6,724 nucleotides of DNA from Minisyncoccota bacterium. GTDB taxonomy: Bacteria > Patescibacteriota > Microgenomatia > Levybacterales > UBA12049. Positions 4,967-6,724 of this stretch are shown here, piece after piece. The stretch covers positions 1 through 6,724 of the forward strand of contig JANWIQ010000020.1 of NCBI GenBank assembly GCA_025449795.1, read 5' to 3'. A program made the position numbers and the translations under genes. The notes beneath the pieces are model-generated. The model saw nothing but the letters and a program-made list of their open reading frames with translations, did not search any database and was not told where the DNA came from. The first letter of the stretch is position 1. Every line of letters starts with the position of its first letter.

Positions 4967-6002
4967 AGCGAAGCCGTTGTAATGCTCTTTCTTCTAATTG
5001 CCTTACCCGTTCCCGGGTTATTCCCAATTTATCTCCTACTTCTTGCAGAGTCCAACTTTTGTTTCCATCAAGGCCAAGTCGAAGCGTAAGTACCTCGCGG
5101 TCGCGTGGCAAAAGTTCTTCAAGTGCATCAAGAATTACTTTTCTTTGTTGGGCTGAGGAAGTGTCTGCAGTAGGAAGGGCGCTGGCTATCCGGTCAAGAA
5201 GAGTAGTCGTGCCGTTTTTAATAAGTGCATCCAAGCTCTCTGGTTGTTGCGTTTGCCATTGCATTTCAACAAGCTTTTGTATTGCAGATGGGGACATGTG
5301 CAAACTTTCTGCAAGTTTTTGCGTGGTTGGTATATGGCCATCTGTTTCATATAGATTCCACCAGACGCGTTGGAAAGTTTTTACATCACGTACAAAGTTC
5401 TTTGGCCAACGAATGGTTTTGGATGTATTTACGATTGCATTCCTAATAAAGTGTAAAATGACATGTGTTGCATGTGTTGAAAGTTTAAAACCTTTTGACG
5501 CATCAAAACTGCCTATTGCGTGAATAAGGCCTAGGTTGCCCTCTTGAATTAAATCAAAAAGCTCCATTCCTTCTACATATTGATATCTTTTTGCAATAGC
5601 AACAACAAGGCGCAAATTTGCTTCGATAAGTTGGTTCCTTGCTTGTTTGTCGCCACGCTTCATGCTGGTGAATAAAGTATGTTCTTGTTCTGCAGACAAG
5701 AGGGGAATGTCACCAATATTATGTAAATATTCACCGAGAGCGTCAGGAAGATCCACGTCTACGACTGGGGAAGACCTGTTTCTTCCTAGAGGTTTTTGGG
5801 TACGTGCAATGCTACTTCGACCAGGAGATAGGGGTGAAGCTCCGATCCTTCTTCTTAATGGAATTATCACGTCAGAGATTGGTGAAGCAGGAGGGATAGT
5901 ATCTGGAAGTGCACTCGTATCTGGAAGCGTTGCAAAATTGTTGTCGTTTCTTTCCACATTGACCATAGGGAAGAGTATAGTGTGCGTAATTCCATCTGTC
6001 AA
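4929..6002 (-). CDS. Sigma-70 family RNA polymerase sigma factor with divergent region 2.4
   Basis: The 357-residue protein directs RNA polymerase to promoters. After a disordered Pro/Ser/Arg-rich N-terminus (1-82) come region 1.2 (DALGEYLHNIGDIPLLS, 87-103), region 2.1-2.2 with the core-binding DLIQEGNLGLI (150-160), region 3 (about 201-280, including PESLDALI) and region 4 (about 288-350). The 4.2 helix-turn-helix TLQEVGDKLGITRERVRQLE has R330, E331 and Q335 at the canonical -35-contacting positions. Region 2.3-2.4 is odd: STHATHVILHFIRNAI (175-190) replaces the usual STYATWWIRQAI-type sequence, so both -10-melting tryptophans are absent. The listed start is TTG (6000-6002), 18 bp after the TrpR-like gene, with only weak GAAGA upstream; ATG at 5964-5966 (residue 13) is the alternative. 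It is probably an alternative group-2-like factor, less likely the housekeeping one. Confidence 0.9.
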   Translation of the reverse strand: MTDGITHTILFPMVNVERNDNNFATLPDTSALPDTIPPASPISDVIIPLRRRIGASPLSPGRSSIARTQKPLGRNRSSPVVDVDLPDALGEYLHNIGDIPLLSAEQEHTLFTSMKRGDKQARNQLIEANLRLVVAIAKRYQYVEGMELFDLIQEGNLGLIHAIGSFDASKGFKLSTHATHVILHFIRNAIVNTSKTIRWPKNFVRDVKTFQRVWWNLYETDGHIPTTQKLAESLHMSPSAIQKLVEMQWQTQQPESLDALIKNGTTTLLDRIASALPTADTSSAQQRKVILDALEELLPRDREVLTLRLGLDGNKSWTLQEVGDKLGITRERVRQLEERALQRLRSSSFAAALRQTL

Positions 6003-6020
6003 AGCAATCTTCAGCCATAT

Positions 6021-6458
6021 TTATTTCCATTTGCCTGAGGCAATCTTGGCGCGTGAGCGCATATTGGTTTTTGCAGTAATTACCGTGTGTAAAACGCTGC
6101 TTGTTGAAATAAAGAAATTCTTTACCTTCTCCATTCGAAGAAGGCGAGAGAGTGTGTAGTGAAATTCATTTGATTTTAATGGGAGTTGCTGTTTATAGAT
6201 TCTTACTGTTTCACGACTTAAGCTAAGTGTAGCTTGAATAGCAAAGGGGGAAGACTTTTGTTGCAGCATAATAAACAGCGCAAGTCGTTTTGCTAACATA
6301 TGCTTTTCTTCAAAAGTCAAAAATTCATCAAGAAATCCTTCTATTTGTTTTTGATCATGGAGAGAGGAAATTAAAGAAGCAAAGTGTTGTGAGAGCTCTT
6401 GTACTTGTCGAGCAGGAAGGTCATGTCGCGAAACTCTTGGCACACGCCAAGTATACAT
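6021..6458 (-). CDS. TrpR/YerC-like helix-turn-helix transcriptional regulator
   Basis: The 145-residue product resembles the Trp repressor superfamily. Residues about 20-63 carry the helical dimerisation pattern (FLDEFLTFEEKHMLAKRLAL, 42-61, like the E-x-x-ML-x-x-RL of TrpR and YerC). The DNA-reading HTH follows at about 70-90 (IQATLSLSRETVRIYKQ), where SRETVRI corresponds to the recognition-helix start. A basic tail of some 50 residues (about 96-145) beyond the TrpR fold is of unknown role. Tryptophan binding cannot be inferred; YerC-like members do not obviously bind it. Its ATG (6456-6458) lies within a perfect palindrome that could be its own operator. GTG at 6441-6443 (residue 6) is an alternative start. 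The sigma gene follows 18 bp downstream on the same strand, suggesting co-transcription. Confidence 0.8.
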   Translation of the reverse strand: MYTWRVPRVSRHDLPARQVQELSQHFASLISSLHDQKQIEGFLDEFLTFEEKHMLAKRLALFIMLQQKSSPFAIQATLSLSRETVRIYKQQLPLKSNEFHYTLSRLLRMEKVKNFFISTSSVLHTVITAKTNMRSRAKIASGKWK

Positions 6459-6480
6459 GTATACAATGTATATCTGTCAA
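6450..6480 (-). promoter_or_regulatory. Candidate promoter of the TrpR-like/sigma operon
   Basis: On the minus strand TTGACA (complement of 6475-6480) is a perfect -35 hexamer. TATACT (complement of 6450-6455) follows after 19 bp, longer than the usual 16-18, and would place the transcript start near the GTG at 6441-6443, inside the annotated gene. The -10 lies in the palindrome at 6451-6464, so a bound repressor would block the promoter. If the ATG at 6458 is used, another promoter further upstream is required. Confidence 0.35.
6451..6464. promoter_or_regulatory. Perfect 14-bp palindrome over the regulator start codon (candidate operator)
   Basis: GTATACATGTATAC is identical to its reverse complement and contains the ATG of the TrpR-like gene. 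Length and GTA...TAC ends are reminiscent of TrpR-type half-sites, and many such regulators repress themselves. A second GTATAC lies at 6537-6542, next to CAGATAT (6530-6536), which is inverted relative to ATATCTG (6470-6476). This suggests several binding sites in the divergent spacer. Binding is inferred, not shown. Confidence 0.5.
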
Positions 6481-6483
6481 TAG

Positions 6484-6512
6484 GGTAAATAATGGTAAAT
6501 AATGGTAAAGAT
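6484..6512. repeat. Tandem decamer in the divergent spacer
   Basis: GGTAAATAAT occurs twice without error (6484-6493, 6494-6503) and a third, altered copy GGTAAAGAT follows (6504-6512). A 10-bp period puts each copy on the same face of the DNA helix, which would suit cooperative protein binding or intrinsic bending between the two divergent promoters. It may equally be a simple slippage product. Confidence 0.7.
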
Positions 6513-6600
6513 AGAATAAATAGTGTAATCAGATATGTATACTTTGTTCTGATATTCTGTCTGCAGCGTAAATACCTGAGAAGCTACGTCCAGCGGTGTA

Positions 6601-6609
6601 TGCTATACT
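6601..6609 (+). promoter_or_regulatory. Candidate extended -10 promoter for the rightward ORF
   Basis: TGCTATACT is a TGn extended -10 with five of six matches to TATAAT. Its end is 13 bases before the ATG at 6623, so a transcript would have a leader of only about six or seven bases. No -35 match is seen 16-18 bp upstream, as is common for extended -10 promoters. Confidence 0.45.
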
Positions 6610-6622
6610 CATAGAGCTTCAT

Positions 6623-6724
6623 ATGAAATTAGGTGCTTCATTTTCAGAGAGCATTCATACAGAAAAAATTTCAAGAAATAAAAATCATGCTGACCCAGCT
6701 TTTTTCTCTATGCGTACGTATATA
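6623..6724 (+). CDS. Start of an unrecognised protein, cut by the window end
   Basis: An ATG at 6623 opens a frame that stays open through 34 codons to the window edge. The peptide begins MKLGASFSESIHTEKISRN and is polar, without a signal peptide or membrane segment; I do not recognise it. Support comes from the extended -10 directly upstream (6601-6609) and from the divergent arrangement with the TrpR-like gene. There is no clear Shine-Dalgarno site. Too little is visible for a function. Confidence 0.5.
   Translation, partial: MKLGASFSESIHTEKISRNKNHADPAFFSMRTYI

Noticed and set aside
4929..6002. Sigma gene as the housekeeping sigma (rpoD/sigA)
   Set aside because: Region 4.2 would fit, but loss of the conserved region 2.4 tryptophans and absence of region 1.1 argue against the main factor; it cannot be excluded without the rest of the genome.
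5059..6159. Plus-strand open frames of 154 and 170 codons opposite the sigma and regulator genes
   Set aside because: They are complements of the clearly recognisable sigma and TrpR-like proteins and show Ser/Arg/Cys-rich shadow composition.
6161..6175. Match AAATTCATTTGAT shared between the TrpR-like gene and the region before mreB (near 2491)
   Set aside because: Thirteen AT-rich bases with no extension on either side and no 7-bp period; probably chance.
31..6458. Reassignment of TGA (as in Gracilibacteria or mycoplasmas), since the six complete main genes stop with TAA or TAG
   Set aside because: All recognised proteins have normal length and no in-frame TGA is needed; six stops are too few to infer recoding, and the only TGA stop noted belongs to a speculative mini-ORF.

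Overview
The window encodes six complete genes and the start of a seventh, and resembles an AT-rich bacterial chromosome, not a plasmid or phage. The mreBCD cell-shape cluster shows a bacterium with a peptidoglycan wall. The short intergenic spaces, few good Shine-Dalgarno sites, a Wzy-type ligase with a TPR tail, a TrpR-like regulator and abundant short degenerate repeats together recall Candidate Phyla Radiation (Patescibacteria, perhaps Microgenomates) genomes. That assignment is inference; there is no rRNA or taxonomic marker here. The six visible stops are TAA or TAG, but nothing indicates that TGA is reassigned.

Layout. 31-2292 (minus) is a 753-residue polytopic membrane protein of the O-antigen ligase/polymerase (Wzy_C) type with TPR repeats at its C-terminus. 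A 236-bp divergent spacer full of AT-rich repeats separates it from mreB (2529-3617), mreC (3698-4498) and mreD (4532-4966), all on the plus strand. mreD converges on, and overlaps by 38 bp, a minus-strand sigma-70-family gene (4929-6002). That gene lies 18 bp downstream of a TrpR/YerC-like HTH gene (6021-6458), so the two look like one operon. A 164-bp divergent spacer with a perfect 14-bp palindrome, a tandem decamer and promoter-like hexamers leads to the beginning of a plus-strand ORF (6623 to the window end).

How the genes may work together. MreB, MreC and MreD form the elongation scaffold that positions wall synthesis; the usual downstream partners PBP2 and RodA are not seen here. The membrane ligase would build or attach a surface glycan, so the left two thirds of the window concerns the cell envelope. 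The right third is regulatory: a TrpR-fold repressor candidate paired with a sigma factor whose -35-binding helix is canonical but whose -10-recognition helix has lost the conserved tryptophans.

The most unusual structural signal is a set of degenerate tandem repeats with a 7-bp period. They occur between genes, abut the mreB start codon, and also lie in frame inside the ligase gene and apparently inside mreB, where they encode extra peptide. A second, GC-richer palindromic element (core GAGCGWAGTCGA) occurs once inside the ligase gene and once just before mreC. No CRISPR array, insertion sequence, tRNA or rRNA was seen.
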